Origin: an uncultured Erysipelotrichaceae bacterium
Lineage (GTDB): Bacteria > Bacillota_I > Bacilli_A > Erysipelotrichales > Coprobacillaceae
Length of the DNA: 6,713 bases
NCBI GenBank assembly: GCA_900538465.1
Contig: UPXV01000062.1
Coordinates: 1 to 6,713 of the forward strand
Direction of reading: 5' to 3'
The translations under genes and the position numbers were made by a program. Under the pieces are notes generated by a model. It searched no databases. It was not told where the DNA came from and was given only the letters and a program-made list of their open reading frames with translations. Below are positions 6,687 to 6,713 of this stretch, piece by piece. How positions within the stretch are numbered: the first letter of the stretch is position 1; each line of letters opens with the position of its first letter.

Positions 6687-6713
6687 CTAAATGACAGAGT
6701 TTGTTAAATAAGT

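Overview
The window looks like chromosomal DNA of a low-GC Bacillota, most likely an Erysipelotrichia/Coprobacillaceae-type gut bacterium. The reasons are AT-rich coding sequence, strong AGGAGG-type ribosome binding sites, a T-box leader, a threonyl-tRNA synthetase without the N-terminal TGS domain (as in Mollicutes and some relatives), and the start of a PD-(D/E)XK-type transposase/nuclease gene of a kind common in that group. TGA is read as stop, so this is not the mycoplasma code. The taxonomic placement is inference from memory of these families. All recognisable genes are on the minus strand, so transcription runs from high to low coordinates.

Right edge (about 6390-6713): the 3' part of a small membrane-protein gene lacks a usable 5' end. 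It abuts sequence resembling an insertion-sequence terminus, so the gene appears truncated.

Middle right (3841-6401): a complete threonine-type T-box unit. It has a sigma-A-type promoter, a leader with a likely ACU (Thr) specifier, a stem III hairpin, the antiterminator sequence and a 12-bp terminator hairpin. Next come a GNAT acetyltransferase (176 aa) and thrS (577 aa), whose start and stop overlap as ATGA. A hairpin overlapping the thrS stop codon ends the unit. The acetyltransferase is thus placed under the same uncharged-tRNA-Thr control as the synthetase.

Middle left (173-3826): an operon of two overlapping ABC exporter half-transporter genes (577 and 597 aa). The sequences predict an asymmetric heterodimer of the TM287/288, BmrCD and LmrCD type, with one degenerate and one canonical ATP site. 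Its promoter has a 19-bp spacer with a perfect 8-bp inverted repeat in it, the architecture of MerR-family activated promoters. No MerR gene is in the window. A strong intrinsic terminator ends the operon.

Left edge (1-172): the N-terminal 57 codons of the PD-(D/E)XK-type transposase/nuclease gene. Its Shine-Dalgarno sequence forms the 3' arm of the exporter operon's terminator hairpin, so read-through RNA would hide the ribosome binding site.

No tRNA or rRNA gene, CRISPR array or replication origin was seen. The best candidates for something under-described are the T-box-controlled acetyltransferase coupled to thrS, the MerR-type exporter promoter and the terminator/ribosome-binding-site overlap.
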